DNA of 64,000 nucleotides from Paenibacillus peoriae KCTC 3763 (lineage in GTDB: Bacteria > Bacillota > Bacilli > Paenibacillales > Paenibacillaceae). Below are positions 1 to 8,405 of the stretch, piece after piece. Below the pieces are notes generated by a model. The model did no database searches. It was not told the origin of the DNA and saw only the letters and a program-made list of their open reading frames with translations. Each line of letters begins with the position of its first letter. Positions within the stretch are counted from its first letter, which is position 1. Both the position numbers and the translations under genes were made by a program. The DNA is taken from positions 124,001 through 188,000 of the forward strand of contig NZ_AGFX01000018.1 in NCBI RefSeq assembly GCF_000236805.1. Reading direction: 5' to 3'.

Positions 1-45
1 ATAACGAAGGAAGAAGCATATCAATTGCTGGATCAGGTGCATTAA
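1..45 (+). CDS. C-terminal end of an unidentified gene (partial)
   Basis: The first 14 codons of the window read open to a TAA at 43-45, giving a short hydrophilic helix-like tail ending LLDQVH. A clear terminator follows 20 bases later, which supports this being the end of a real gene on the plus strand. Too little is present to name the product. Confidence 0.45.
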   Translation: MTKEEAYQLLDQVH

Positions 46-64
46 TCGATGCATTAAGAACATG

Positions 65-101
65 AGCAGTCTATCCTCAGGTGAGGCTAGACTGCCCTTT
101 T
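65..101 (+). terminator. Rho-independent terminator
   Basis: Arms GCAGTCTA (66-73) and TAGACTGC (88-95), with inner CCTCA/TGAGG pairing, are followed by CCTTTT. It closes the partial gene at the window start and could also serve the minus-strand gene ending at 172. Confidence 0.7.
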
Positions 102-171
102 CATAGTAAGATATCGTTTTCTAAGGGATAAGGACTTTTTTTCGGTACGGTATACTTACCCCGGCTAACTG

Positions 172-1086
172 CTACATAAAGTCAAAAAAATAACGTATCA
201 CATGAAAAAAGACAGGCGAGGTGTAGGTCAAGCTATCCACCCGGCTTAAGTAGCTTTTTTTCAGAGCATCGAACTTATCATCATCGCCGATTAATAAATC
301 TCGCTTTAGTACGGAGACCGTTAAGCTGCCGAAGAAACCGCTCAAGCTGATCAGCATGCCGAAAATAATTCCGAATTTCAGGTCAAACGGCGTCAGGTAG
401 GGATAGATTAGATAGGAAGCCGCTATGGTTACGGGAAAAGCGAACGCAAAGCCTTCCCAAGTTACATTGGGGTTGGATGTCGGGACGATTTTCCGTTTTC
501 CGAAATAGAGTGATGCCAGATAGTGTGCGACATCATTGAGCTGCGTCAGAACCACTAGAAAAAGTACAAGTTTCGCTCCGTATTGCGGCGTAGCAAACTG
601 AAAATAGGCCAGGTGACTCAGCCCGAAAACCATCAGCATGAGTCCCCATTGGGTCGAGCTGACACTGCGCAGGAAACCAACCGTTCCTTTATTGATCAAT
701 CGCGGGAGCGGCAGCAGCAAGAATACATAGATGGGGATAAAGACAATAAACATCCCGTACCACCCGATATAAATCCAATAAAACTGTACGGGAATAGCCA
801 AGTACGCCCATAGAAACAATCTGCGATCGGCTTTTCTGGATCTGATCATGGAAAAGTATTCTTTTAGCGCAAAAAAAGTGAGCGCCATCAAGGAAAGCAG
901 TGAAACGATCGGATTGAAAAGAGTTGCCAAGCAAAAGATAAAGAACATGCCCCACCAGGTCTTGATGCGAAGTCCAATAGCTGCATAGTCTTTGTTGGGC
1001 TGTGTTTTGACTACCACTATATAAATCAGATGGATGACCAATAAGGCTGTAAAAATGAGAACTAACGTTAATAGCGAACTGTCCAT
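172..1086 (-). CDS. CdsA-like phosphatidate cytidylyltransferase family membrane protein
   Basis: A 304-residue polytopic membrane protein with about eight hydrophobic segments. The C-terminal part has the family layout SVLKRD ... K.SYLSRVDSLTY, corresponding to the CdsA signature that carries the catalytic Asp residues; the spacing is degenerate relative to housekeeping CdsA. CdsA enzymes make CDP-diacylglycerol from phosphatidate and CTP at the membrane. I infer a paralogue rather than the essential copy, because the signature is divergent and there are no frr/uppS/dxr neighbours. An ATG at 1086 with GGTGAG five bases upstream is preferred over the GTG at 1092. It is divergent from the NlpC-like gene at 1184. 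Confidence 0.75.
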   Translation of the reverse strand: MDSSLLTLVLIFTALLVIHLIYIVVVKTQPNKDYAAIGLRIKTWWGMFFIFCLATLFNPIVSLLSLMALTFFALKEYFSMIRSRKADRRLFLWAYLAIPVQFYWIYIGWYGMFIVFIPIYVFLLLPLPRLINKGTVGFLRSVSSTQWGLMLMVFGLSHLAYFQFATPQYGAKLVLFLVVLTQLNDVAHYLASLYFGKRKIVPTSNPNVTWEGFAFAFPVTIAASYLIYPYLTPFDLKFGIIFGMLISLSGFFGSLTVSVLKRDLLIGDDDKFDALKKSYLSRVDSLTYTSPVFFHVIRYFFDFM

Positions 1087-1183
1087 TGCCACTCACCAAC
1101 TTATCGCGAAATAGGATTCCATTAAAGGATTCCTATGTTATTATGAAGGAATAATTCAAACTTGATAAGGGGAAATTTAGTAA

Positions 1184-1726
1184 ATGGTAGCTGATCAATC
1201 CGTCTTTATCTTGCTTACCAATACGGGAACGTTTCTTACGAGAGTCATTAAAAGCTATACAAGAGCGCCATACAATCATGCCTCCATTTCCTTCAACCGT
1301 GAACTTTCGGAGTTATACAGCTTCGGGAGAAAGACCCCCAATAACCCTCTGGATGGCGGTTTCGTAAAAGAGGATATTAAGACAGGTACATACAGTAGAT
1401 TTCCGAATACAACATGTGTCATCTACGAGCTTCAAGTAACCGATCGTGAAGTCGAAAAAATGAAGCGGGTCTTACACGTCTTTATCCGAAGTCGCCAAAA
1501 ATATATGTATAACCTACTGGGGTTGATTGGTGTTGCACTCAAAGAACCAGTCGAGTTCAGCAATTCTTATTTTTGTTCGCAATTCGTCGCAGAAATTTTA
1601 CAGCGATCCGGCATAAAGATATGGAGCAAGTTGCCGGCCCTTATTACGCCAGACGATTTTCGGCAAAGTGACCGATTTCAATTGATCTACGAGGGGAAAT
1701 TGAGCGAGTACGAGCCTCAAGCCTGA
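1184..1726 (+). CDS. YiiX/permuted NlpC-P60-like papain-fold protein
   Basis: 180 residues with no signal peptide. The arrangement of an early His (YNHASI, about residue 29) and a late Cys (YFCSQFVAE, about residue 125) is that of the circularly permuted NlpC/P60 (YiiX-type) papain fold, where Cys and His form the catalytic pair. Members act as amidases, peptidases or lipid hydrolases; the substrate here is unknown. The start ATG is preceded by AAGGGGAAA eight bases upstream. It is divergent from the CdsA-like gene, sharing a short intergenic region with an ATTCCT...AGGAAT inverted repeat. Confidence 0.7.
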   Translation: MVADQSVFILLTNTGTFLTRVIKSYTRAPYNHASISFNRELSELYSFGRKTPNNPLDGGFVKEDIKTGTYSRFPNTTCVIYELQVTDREVEKMKRVLHVFIRSRQKYMYNLLGLIGVALKEPVEFSNSYFCSQFVAEILQRSGIKIWSKLPALITPDDFRQSDRFQLIYEGKLSEYEPQA

Positions 1727-1866
1727 GCAGCGATTTGGAGTAGCTGCTGAAACGCCCTCTCACCCCTTGAGAGTTCCCAGTGACCTAATTTCATCCATGG
1801 GTGGAATCGTTGCTGATTATCCAATATACTTGTATAGAATTAAAAATGAATGGAGTACATAATACC

Positions 1867-2208
1867 ATGTCTAATTTGCCAAATTGTCCTGAATGTAATT
1901 CAGAATACACTTACGAGGATCGTAGTCTTTTCATCTGCCCGGAATGCGCTCATGAGTGGTCTTCCGAGTCAGAAACCGTAAGCAATGAAGATGTAAAAGT
2001 CGTGAAAGATGCAAATGGCAACGTCCTGCAGGATGGTGATTCTGTAACCGTTATTAAGGATCTTAAGGTTAAAGGAAGCTCATCTGTTTTGAAAATCGGC
2101 ACCAAAGTGAAGAATATCCGTCTGGTGGACGGTGATCATGACATTGATTGCAAAATTGATGGTTTCGGAGCGATGAAGTTAAAATCGGAATTTGTAAAAA
2201 AGAATTAA
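1867..2208 (+). CDS. PhnA/YjdM-type zinc-ribbon protein
   Basis: 113 residues. An N-terminal zinc ribbon (CPECNSEY ... [10 protein letters not shown], about residues 6-28) is followed by a compact KOW/SH3-like domain with [15 protein letters not shown] and [20 protein letters not shown], the full-length hallmark of the PhnA (YjdM) family. The historical name 'alkylphosphonate uptake protein' is misleading: the family is not part of the C-P lyase core, so I do not link this gene to the phosphonate operon at 19-24 kb. The start at 1867 is chosen because the zinc ribbon begins there and GGAG lies 11 bases upstream; an in-frame GTG at 1801 adds 22 atypical residues. Confidence 0.9.
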   Translation: MSNLPNCPECNSEYTYEDRSLFICPECAHEWSSESETVSNEDVKVVKDANGNVLQDGDSVTVIKDLKVKGSSSVLKIGTKVKNIRLVDGDHDIDCKIDGFGAMKLKSEFVKKN

Positions 2209-2240
2209 ATAATCAACGTCTCAAGTAAACATGAGACAGA

Positions 2241-2288
2241 AAAAACCACCGGATATAGGCTTGAGAGCCTAGCTATCTGGTGGTTTTT
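2241..2288. terminator. Bidirectional terminator
   Basis: A long hairpin with arms AAAAACCACCGGATA (2241-2255) and TATCTGGTGGTTTTT (2274-2288), flanked by A and T runs. It lies between the convergent genes ending at 2208 and 2334. Confidence 0.85.
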
Positions 2289-2333
2289 CATACCTGTATG
2301 AAACTCTCGTTGTGGTTGCCCACTATCCGCTAA

Positions 2334-3191
2334 TTATTGGCCAATAATAGCTTTGACAAAATTGCTTAAAGGCTGTGCCGGGCGTCCGAGCAATTTTTCC
2401 AGATCATCGCTGTCCACATCAAGGGAGCCTTCGCGAAACGGCCCCTGCATATCAACTACCATGGTGACCACAAAATCAGGCAGTCCGGCACCACGCAAAG
2501 CTTCGCCTAATGAAGCATCATCCACATCTACAACCTTCACTTCTTTGCCTGTTACTTCGGCCGTGATGGCTGCAAGCTCGGCATGTGTGCGAGGTTTACC
2601 AGAGAGTTCATAGACCGTGTTTTCATGTCCTTCTCCAGCGAGAACAGCAGCAGCAGCTTGGGCATAATCACTGCGTAAAGCCCAGCCTACCCGGGCGCTG
2701 CCTGCAGCATTAAGCCAAGGTGCACCATGCAATACACCTTGTATGCTGCCTGCTTCGTTTTCAACATACCAATTGTTGCGAAGGAAGGAATACGGAATAC
2801 CAGTCTCGCGAATAGCTTTTTCCGCCGCACGATGAACCTCGGCAAGGGGGAGGGTATTGCGGTCAGCATTGGCGACACTTGTGTAACCAATGAAGCGTAC
2901 CCCGGCTTTTTTGGCTGCATCGACAGCATTTTGGTGCTGACGAATCCGTGTTGCGTTATCCCCGTCCGCGGAGACGATCAGCAAACGATCCACGCCAGCG
3001 AATGCCTGATCCAAGGTCTCGGGTTTGTCGAAGTCACCGTGACGTACGTCAACGCCTTGTGTGCGAAGGTGTTCAGCTTTCTCTGGATTACGTACACTTA
3101 CTGCAAGACTTGCAGCAGGTACTGTTTTTAACAATGTATCCACGACTATAGATCCGAATTGTCCAGTTGCGCCAGTTACTAATATTTTCAT
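2334..3191 (-). CDS. NmrA-type NAD(P)-binding oxidoreductase (quinone reductase-like SDR)
   Basis: 285 residues. It begins MKILVTGATGQFGS, the Rossmann GxxGxxG dinucleotide-binding motif of atypical SDRs of the NmrA/YtfG type. The body has SVRNPEKAEHL, VDRLLIVSAD and SFLRNNWYVEN, as in NAD(P)H:quinone oxidoreductase 2-like proteins. The start ATG at 3191 has a good GGAGG; a 57-residue in-frame upstream extension is low-complexity and rejected. It lies downstream of, and in the same direction as, the Rrf2 regulator gene, suggesting a regulator-reductase pair similar in layout to B. subtilis ywnA/ywnB. The physiological substrate is not visible. Confidence 0.85.
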   Translation of the reverse strand: MKILVTGATGQFGSIVVDTLLKTVPAASLAVSVRNPEKAEHLRTQGVDVRHGDFDKPETLDQAFAGVDRLLIVSADGDNATRIRQHQNAVDAAKKAGVRFIGYTSVANADRNTLPLAEVHRAAEKAIRETGIPYSFLRNNWYVENEAGSIQGVLHGAPWLNAAGSARVGWALRSDYAQAAAAVLAGEGHENTVYELSGKPRTHAELAAITAEVTGKEVKVVDVDDASLGEALRGAGLPDFVVTMVVDMQGPFREGSLDVDSDDLEKLLGRPAQPLSNFVKAIIGQ

Positions 3192-3339
3192 TTTTCCATT
3201 CCTCCAATTGAATATGTATATAAAAATGAATGGCAGAACTCCATTCAATTTATATCGAATTTTCACAGGTATTAAAACTGAATTAGTTATAACGAAACCA
3301 GTTACAACGGTACTGTTAAAAAAAAGCTCAATCTGAGCT

Positions 3340-3774
3340 TTAATTAACATGAGCTTCAACATGAACTTGGTTCAACATCTTTTGAATCGTGACGCGTTTT
3401 AATCGTTGTTCCATAGCCGCCTGGGCTTCAGCCAATTCTCCCAAGAGGGAAGCTTCGATGGTTTTGCCAACAGGACAGAGTGGACTCGGGGCCTTATGAA
3501 AATTAAATAAATGTCCCTTATCGATAACCTCAACCGCATGATATACATCCAGTAAAGTAATGGATTCCGGTTCCTTCAAGAGAGAAGCCCCACCTATGCC
3601 GGGCCGAATGTCAATTAGACCGGCTTTCTTCAGCATGCCCATAATTCTTCGGATCACGACGGGATTTGTATTTACGCTGTCTGCAATGAAGTCTCCCGTA
3701 CATTCTCCTGGCAGAATAGCAATCAACGTAAGGATATGGACTGCTATGGAGAAGCGACTACTGATTTGTTTCAT
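3340..3774 (-). CDS. Rrf2-family transcriptional regulator
   Basis: 144 residues starting MKQISSRFSIAVHIL, the conserved N-terminus of Rrf2 winged-helix regulators. The winged helix covers roughly residues 1-80 (SVNTNPVVIRRIMGMLKKAGLI is the recognition region). It lacks the three-Cys cluster ligand set of IscR/NsrR; only scattered Cys remain, including CPVGK near residue 97. It is therefore probably not an Fe-S sensor and is closer to the YwnA group. It is transcribed with the NmrA-type gene and diverges from the flavin monooxygenase gene, so it may control both. An alternative upstream start at 3798 is possible. Confidence 0.85.
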   Translation of the reverse strand: MKQISSRFSIAVHILTLIAILPGECTGDFIADSVNTNPVVIRRIMGMLKKAGLIDIRPGIGGASLLKEPESITLLDVYHAVEVIDKGHLFNFHKAPSPLCPVGKTIEASLLGELAEAQAAMEQRLKRVTIQKMLNQVHVEAHVN

Positions 3775-3790
3775 ACTGTTCACCACTTTT

Positions 3791-3807
3791 GTAACCATAA
3801 TAGTTAC
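3791..3807. promoter_or_regulatory. Possible Rrf2 operator (inverted repeat)
   Basis: GTAAC-N7-GTTAC lies just upstream of the rrf2 start codon. GTTA.AAC-type repeats recur in the rrf2-nmrA gap (about 3286-3312). Its position suits autoregulation; no binding data are available and the repeat is short. Confidence 0.3.
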
Positions 3808-4005
3808 TTCTCGTTGCAGTGTCAACACCAATATCCAAATTGGCATGAGCTCCTATAGACGTTCCTGTTCACTGAATCCAGACCTAGAAAAGGAAAGCTT
3901 GAAAAATAAACAGAAATAGTTCAATATAAAGATATCGGTTTTTAAAATGGTTTGCTTTGTAAGCAGCCGAATGAGAACGAAACATGAAAATAGGAGGCAG
4001 GACCA

Positions 4006-5058
4006 GTGGAGATAGGTATAAGCTCGTTTGTGGAAACAACGCCGGATCCCCAAACCGGTGAGGTCATTAGTCACGCGCAACGAATCCGTGAGGTTGTGGA
4101 GGAAATTGTGCTTGCAGATCAGGTAGGGCTGGATGTGTACGGTGTAGGGGAGCATCATCGCAAAGATTATGCAGCATCTGCGCCAGCTGTTATACTGGCT
4201 GCGGCAGCAGCACAGACCCAGCGGATTCGACTAACCAGTGCAGTCACGGTGCTGTCATCGGATGATCCAGTGCGGGTGTTTCAGGATTTCGCTACACTGG
4301 ATGCCATCTCGAATGGACGGGCTGAGATTATGGCAGGACGGGGTTCCTTTATTGAATCGTTCCCGTTGTTTGGATATGACCTGGATGACTACGATGAGCT
4401 GTTTGATGAAAGCCTGGAGCTGTTATTGAAAATACGCGAATCCGAAAAAGTGACCTGGAAAGGCGGACATCGGCCCGCAATCAATAATTTGGGCGTGTAC
4501 CCGCGTCCGGTTCAAAATCCGTTGCCCGTATGGATTGGCAGCGGGGGCAATCAGGAATCTGTAGTCCGTGCCGGCTTGCTCGGATTGCCGTTGGTGCTTG
4601 CCATTATTGGAGGCAGCCCTATGCAGTTTGCACCATTGGTCGAGTTGTATAAAAAAGCGGCTAAGCACGCAGGTCATGACGCATCGTTGCTTCCAGTTGC
4701 ATCCCACTCGCATGGTTTTATTGCGGAAAGCACCGAGCTTGCAGCCGACAAGTTTTTCCCTTCTACCCAGCAAGTCATGAATGTGCTTGGGCGTGAGCGT
4801 GGTTGGGGGCCTTACACTCGGTCCAGCTTCGATGCCGCCCGCAGCTTTGAAGGAGCACTGTATGTAGGCGACTCCGATACAGTTGCCAAGAAAATCATTC
4901 ACCTGCGTAAACAAGTAGGCATTACACGCTTTATGCTACACGTACCCGTCGGATCAATGCCTCATGAAGATGTCATGAGAGCTATTGAGCTGCTGGGAAC
5001 AGAGGTAGCGCCACGGGTGCGCGAAGAGATATCCAAGTGGGAATCCGAGAATGAATAA
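4006..5058 (+). CDS. LLM-class flavin-dependent oxidoreductase
   Basis: 350 residues of the bacterial luciferase-like monooxygenase superfamily, an F420- or FMN-dependent TIM barrel. Family features are the early DVYGVGEHHRKDY, SAVTVLSSDDPVRVFQ, DAISNGRAEIMAGRG and PVWIGSGG segments. The length is standard. The start is GTG at 4006 with AGGAGG eight bases upstream. It diverges from the Rrf2/NmrA pair, so the three may be one redox-responsive module; the substrate is unknown. A hairpin terminator follows at 5086. Confidence 0.9.
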   Translation: MEIGISSFVETTPDPQTGEVISHAQRIREVVEEIVLADQVGLDVYGVGEHHRKDYAASAPAVILAAAAAQTQRIRLTSAVTVLSSDDPVRVFQDFATLDAISNGRAEIMAGRGSFIESFPLFGYDLDDYDELFDESLELLLKIRESEKVTWKGGHRPAINNLGVYPRPVQNPLPVWIGSGGNQESVVRAGLLGLPLVLAIIGGSPMQFAPLVELYKKAAKHAGHDASLLPVASHSHGFIAESTELAADKFFPSTQQVMNVLGRERGWGPYTRSSFDAARSFEGALYVGDSDTVAKKIIHLRKQVGITRFMLHVPVGSMPHEDVMRAIELLGTEVAPRVREEISKWESENE

Positions 5059-5085
5059 GCGATTTTACTTCATATAGATATGAAC

Positions 5086-5127
5086 GAAAGGAGCAGACTT
5101 TGGTGATTAAGTCGCTCCTTTCTTTTT
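5086..5127 (+). terminator. Rho-independent terminator
   Basis: Arms GAAAGGAGC (5086-5094) and GCTCCTTTC (5114-5122) followed by TTTTT, directly after the LLM oxidoreductase gene. Confidence 0.8.
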
Positions 5128-5199
5128 ATTCAAAAATCATATAACCTGTTTTCCGAGGTATTCGATTATTCCCTCATATAGTAATTAGACAGGAGTCTC

Positions 5200-6708
5200 T
5201 TAATCGCTAAAATTGAACCATTTGTGGATGTCTATTTTTTTAGATTGATTTATAGATTGCCATTCGTTCGTGTTTGGTTGATAAGTGTAGTCTTTTTGCC
5301 AGGTCATGATGTTTTCTACAACTTCTCGTATGGAAGATATGAGATAGGAGACTTCCTGATTCGTCATCATAGGATGGAGAGACAGGCGTACCCAGCCTGG
5401 TTTTTGCGATAAATCTCCTGCATGGATTAGGCTTGTCATTTGAGTAGAGGTTTGTTGGTCGATGCCCAGCAAATAGTGTCCGTAGGTTCCTGCACAAGAG
5501 CAGCCGCCCCGGACCTGAATTCCAAACCGATCATTTAGCAATTTTACAATCAGGTTATAGTGAATATGGTCGACAACGAAAGAAACGATTCCCAGCCGAT
5601 CTTGGCTGCTTCCACCCAAAATGTGCAGGTCTGGTATGGTGCTCAAGCCTTTTAGCAATAATGAGGTTAGTTCCTTTTTACGCTCCAACATGCGGTTGTG
5701 TCCCATTTGTTCCTTCAGCTGAATGCAGAGCGCCGTTCGAATGGACTGCAAAAAGGGAGGTGTCCCTCCATCCTCGCGTGCTTCGATATTATCTTTATAC
5801 TCGTACCCACCCCAAGGATTGGTCCAGCTTACCGTGCCACCTCCGGGCTGATCCGGAGCATAATTAAAGCATAGTCTCGAATCCATAATTAAAACGCCGC
5901 TTGTACCAGGACCACCGAGGAATTTGTGTGGTGAAAATACAATTCCATCTAATTTCTCAAAGGGTTCCAGGGGATGCATGTTGATCTCGGTGTAAGGAGC
6001 GCTTGCAGAAAAATCAATAAAACAAACGCCGCCATGTTCATGCATTTTGCGTGATAGCTGGAATATGGGTGCTTCAAAACCTGTAACATTGGAGCAGGCT
6101 GTAAAAGCGCCAATCTTGATAGGCCGATGCCGGAATTGATACAGCAGCCGTTCGAGCTGAACTGGATCGACGATACCACCGGGACCCGGAGGGACACACA
6201 CGACGTCCCCGATGGTTTCCGCCCAGGAGATATGATTGGAGTGATGCTCCATATGCGTAACAAAAATAACGGGACGTTCTTTTTCAGCGATTGGATAGAG
6301 CCGCTTTAATTTCTCATGTATTTTCAATCCTAACAACCGTTGAAGTTTATTCACCGCACCGGTCATACCGGACCCGGCAAACATAATGATATCGTGTTCG
6401 TCGGCATGAACGTGGTTCTTAATGATCCGTTTTGCCTCTTCATAGGCTTGGGTCATCAGGGTGCCTGTCAAATTAGACTCCGTATGAGTGTTCGCCACAA
6501 AAGGGCCCAAATCATTGGCTATTTTCCGCTCGATGGGTCCATACAGACGGCCGCTGGCTGTCCAATCCGCATAAACCAGCTTTTTTAGTCCATATTGGAA
6601 TTCAAAGGTCTGGTGGTATCCGATGGTATTTTCACGATACCTCTGGAAATAAGCCTCGTTAGAAGGCTGATACCTACAACTACTGCTTCCAATTCGAGCC
6701 ATGAGCAT
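5200..6708 (-). CDS. Class V aminotransferase / cysteine desulfurase-like PLP enzyme
   Basis: 502 residues, longer than SufS/NifS (about 400). Fold-type I PLP enzyme: MEHHSNHISW contributes the cofactor-stacking His, FIDFSASAPY the Asp, and FSPHKFLGGPGTSG the PLP-binding Lys (near residue 263). A Cys-rich loop VRGGCSCAGTYGH near residue 402 replaces the SufS-type RxGxHCA loop, so a persulfide-forming Cys is plausible. A C-terminal tail of about 50 residues is extra. GGAGG is six bases before the ATG at 6708; a second in-frame ATG lies at 6702. The upstream same-strand DsrE gene suggests sulfur relay (inference). It could instead be an isomerase or transaminase of the same fold. Confidence 0.8.
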   Translation of the reverse strand: MLMARIGSSSCRYQPSNEAYFQRYRENTIGYHQTFEFQYGLKKLVYADWTASGRLYGPIERKIANDLGPFVANTHTESNLTGTLMTQAYEEAKRIIKNHVHADEHDIIMFAGSGMTGAVNKLQRLLGLKIHEKLKRLYPIAEKERPVIFVTHMEHHSNHISWAETIGDVVCVPPGPGGIVDPVQLERLLYQFRHRPIKIGAFTACSNVTGFEAPIFQLSRKMHEHGGVCFIDFSASAPYTEINMHPLEPFEKLDGIVFSPHKFLGGPGTSGVLIMDSRLCFNYAPDQPGGGTVSWTNPWGGYEYKDNIEAREDGGTPPFLQSIRTALCIQLKEQMGHNRMLERKKELTSLLLKGLSTIPDLHILGGSSQDRLGIVSFVVDHIHYNLIVKLLNDRFGIQVRGGCSCAGTYGHYLLGIDQQTSTQMTSLIHAGDLSQKPGWVRLSLHPMMTNQEVSYLISSIREVVENIMTWQKDYTYQPNTNEWQSINQSKKIDIHKWFNFSD

Positions 6709-6796
6709 ACGGCGCCTCCCAAGTCGTTATGTCTTCTTAGGGTACGTAGGTAGGCCTGAATAGGTTAAAAAAAATAGGCGAATGTCATCATTTAGT

Positions 6797-6829
6797 CAAA
6801 AAAAGCCCTGTCCACAAGCCGGACAAGGC
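6797..6829 (-). terminator. Rho-independent terminator (minus strand)
   Basis: GCCTTGTCC and GGACAGGGC arms, read on the minus strand, are followed by TTTTTTT. It closes the DsrE gene and separates it from the desulfurase-like gene. Confidence 0.8.
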
Positions 6830-6840
6830 GCGAGTCCATC

Positions 6841-7317
6841 TTATATAAACAGCTGCATATCGGATTCGAGTGCATCTTTCAGATAGGTTTTGGCCTCGAT
6901 AATTTCCAGCTCAGGTATGAACTCCTCTGGTTTAAACCCCATAATATCCACCGATAGCTTACAGGCATAAAATTTGACGTTTTTCTTCCGTGCTCCTTTC
7001 AAGAAATGAATCAGCTTCGGGGCTTCGTTATCTTCGATCATTTCTGTCAGCATCAGCTTGCCCAGACCGCTAAAATTCATTTTAGACAGCGGTAGAGCCT
7101 CCGGTCCCTTAGGAGTCATCCAGCCCATGATTTTTTCGTATATCGTCTTGTCCTCAAGCGTCATTTTCTCGGGATCGCGTACCAGAAATAACCCCCAGAA
7201 TGCAAAAAACATCGTAACTTCCACATCCAGCTCCCGAGCTGTATTGGCCAAAATCAGTCCAGCCATCGCCTTATCATAATCGCCGCTGAACATGAGCAGA
7301 TTCATCCTTTTGTCCAC
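6841..7317 (-). CDS. DsrE/DsrF/DrsH-family protein
   Basis: 158 residues with the NLLMFSGDYDKAMAGLILANTA opening (cited here as a region near residues 5-26), typical of DsrE-like alpha/beta proteins. One conserved Cys sits in FYACKLSVDIMG (about residue 120), the position used by DsrE/TusD proteins for persulfide carriage. The start is GTG at 7317, because GGAGG lies nine bases before it; a 5'-extended ATG at 7341 would place the ribosome site inside the gene. It precedes the class V enzyme on the same strand. Cytosolic sulfur carrier is the inferred role. Confidence 0.8.
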   Translation of the reverse strand: MDKRMNLLMFSGDYDKAMAGLILANTARELDVEVTMFFAFWGLFLVRDPEKMTLEDKTIYEKIMGWMTPKGPEALPLSKMNFSGLGKLMLTEMIEDNEAPKLIHFLKGARKKNVKFYACKLSVDIMGFKPEEFIPELEIIEAKTYLKDALESDMQLFI

Positions 7318-7613
7318 GATATTCCGCCTCCATTTACCCATAGATATATTTAGTATGGATTTGGAAATGAGAACTATGCCCAGTTCACATATCGTTCACA
7401 TTTGTGGGGGTGTATTTTTAAAATTCCTCCTTTATACAATTGAATGATGTGTGGAAAAAGTGAGAATAATTTAAAGAGCCATCCATTTAACCTTATAAAA
7501 ATTTAATAAATAGGTAGTTTGACTTTAAAAAAAACAAAAAAAATCATTTCATTAGGTTCGAACTTCGATTAAAATATAGGTATTCTTCATACTTATGAAT
7601 CGGAGTGGCGGAT

Positions 7614-8366
7614 ATGGATCAATTCAAATTTAGATCTGAGCACAACAAAATGATTGTTGATGCTATCGTGGATGGATATCGGGACTATATTGAGCATCGT
7701 AAAGATCGAAAAGCAAAAATGAAGATCAGTTCAGCTTTTGCTTGGACTAAGGGGAATTTTATCGAAAGTAAGGTGGCAGAAGAGTGCGTTGATCACGGTT
7801 TTACATATAAGAAATCGAAGGCTGGATTAACATGGGACTATCTCCAATTCATTCACGGCGATTCCAAAATTCTTTTTCTTATTAAGAACGCTGCTTATTT
7901 CAATGAAAAATGCTTTTCACAAGCTAAATTACCTACCGCAGGTTACAAGAAAGGTTCCCATCGCACCTATCTGCACGAGCTATCTAAAATCAACAAAAAG
8001 TTAAAGCTTACCTCTACCCAGCAATACTCAAAAGAGCAAGAAGAAACTGAAAGATATGAACAGATTTCTTTTTTTATGCCTGAGAGTCAGGTGAGGGGGG
8101 AGTTGGAAAGCTTCAAATCGTCCTACAATGAGTTCCATATACTCACATATGCACTTGATGAGGCGTATCAGATATCTGAAATAATGCATTATTTGCCTAA
8201 TCCCGATGACAATATTGCTTATCTGATAGAAGATCTCTCAAGCCTTATTTCTGGAGCTGATTTAACGGAAGAGGATCGCGAAGTAATTGCGCCAGAAATG
8301 AATGAAGATATTATGGATCCAGCAGCATTCGATATTGGGATCTTGGAAGAAGAGCAGCACAACTAG
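7614..8366 (+). CDS. Hypothetical protein, first gene of an AT-rich two-gene island (DUF5986-like?)
   Basis: 250 residues, no signal peptide or membrane segment. It is hydrophilic with a Lys-rich N-terminal half (HNKMIVDAIVDGY, FIESKVAEECVDHGF, SKILFLIKNAAYF) and an acidic C-terminus. I do not recognise a catalytic motif. The layout recalls the uncharacterised DUF5986 family, stated from memory and unverified. ATG at 7614 is preferred over GTG at 7605 because GGAG is eight bases before it. It is followed 39 bases later by the HTH-ImmA/IrrE gene, and the pair is clearly more AT-rich than its neighbours, suggesting transfer. Confidence 0.6.
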   Translation: MDQFKFRSEHNKMIVDAIVDGYRDYIEHRKDRKAKMKISSAFAWTKGNFIESKVAEECVDHGFTYKKSKAGLTWDYLQFIHGDSKILFLIKNAAYFNEKCFSQAKLPTAGYKKGSHRTYLHELSKINKKLKLTSTQQYSKEQEETERYEQISFFMPESQVRGELESFKSSYNEFHILTYALDEAYQISEIMHYLPNPDDNIAYLIEDLSSLISGADLTEEDREVIAPEMNEDIMDPAAFDIGILEEEQHN

Positions 8367-8405
8367 ACAAACAAGATTATGTTAGTCAAATAAGGAGGGA
8401 GCAGC

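Noticed and set aside
1801-2208. Possible link of the PhnA/YjdM gene to the phosphonate operon
   Set aside because: The name is historical; the zinc-ribbon protein is not part of phosphonate synthesis or C-P cleavage and lies 17 kb away.
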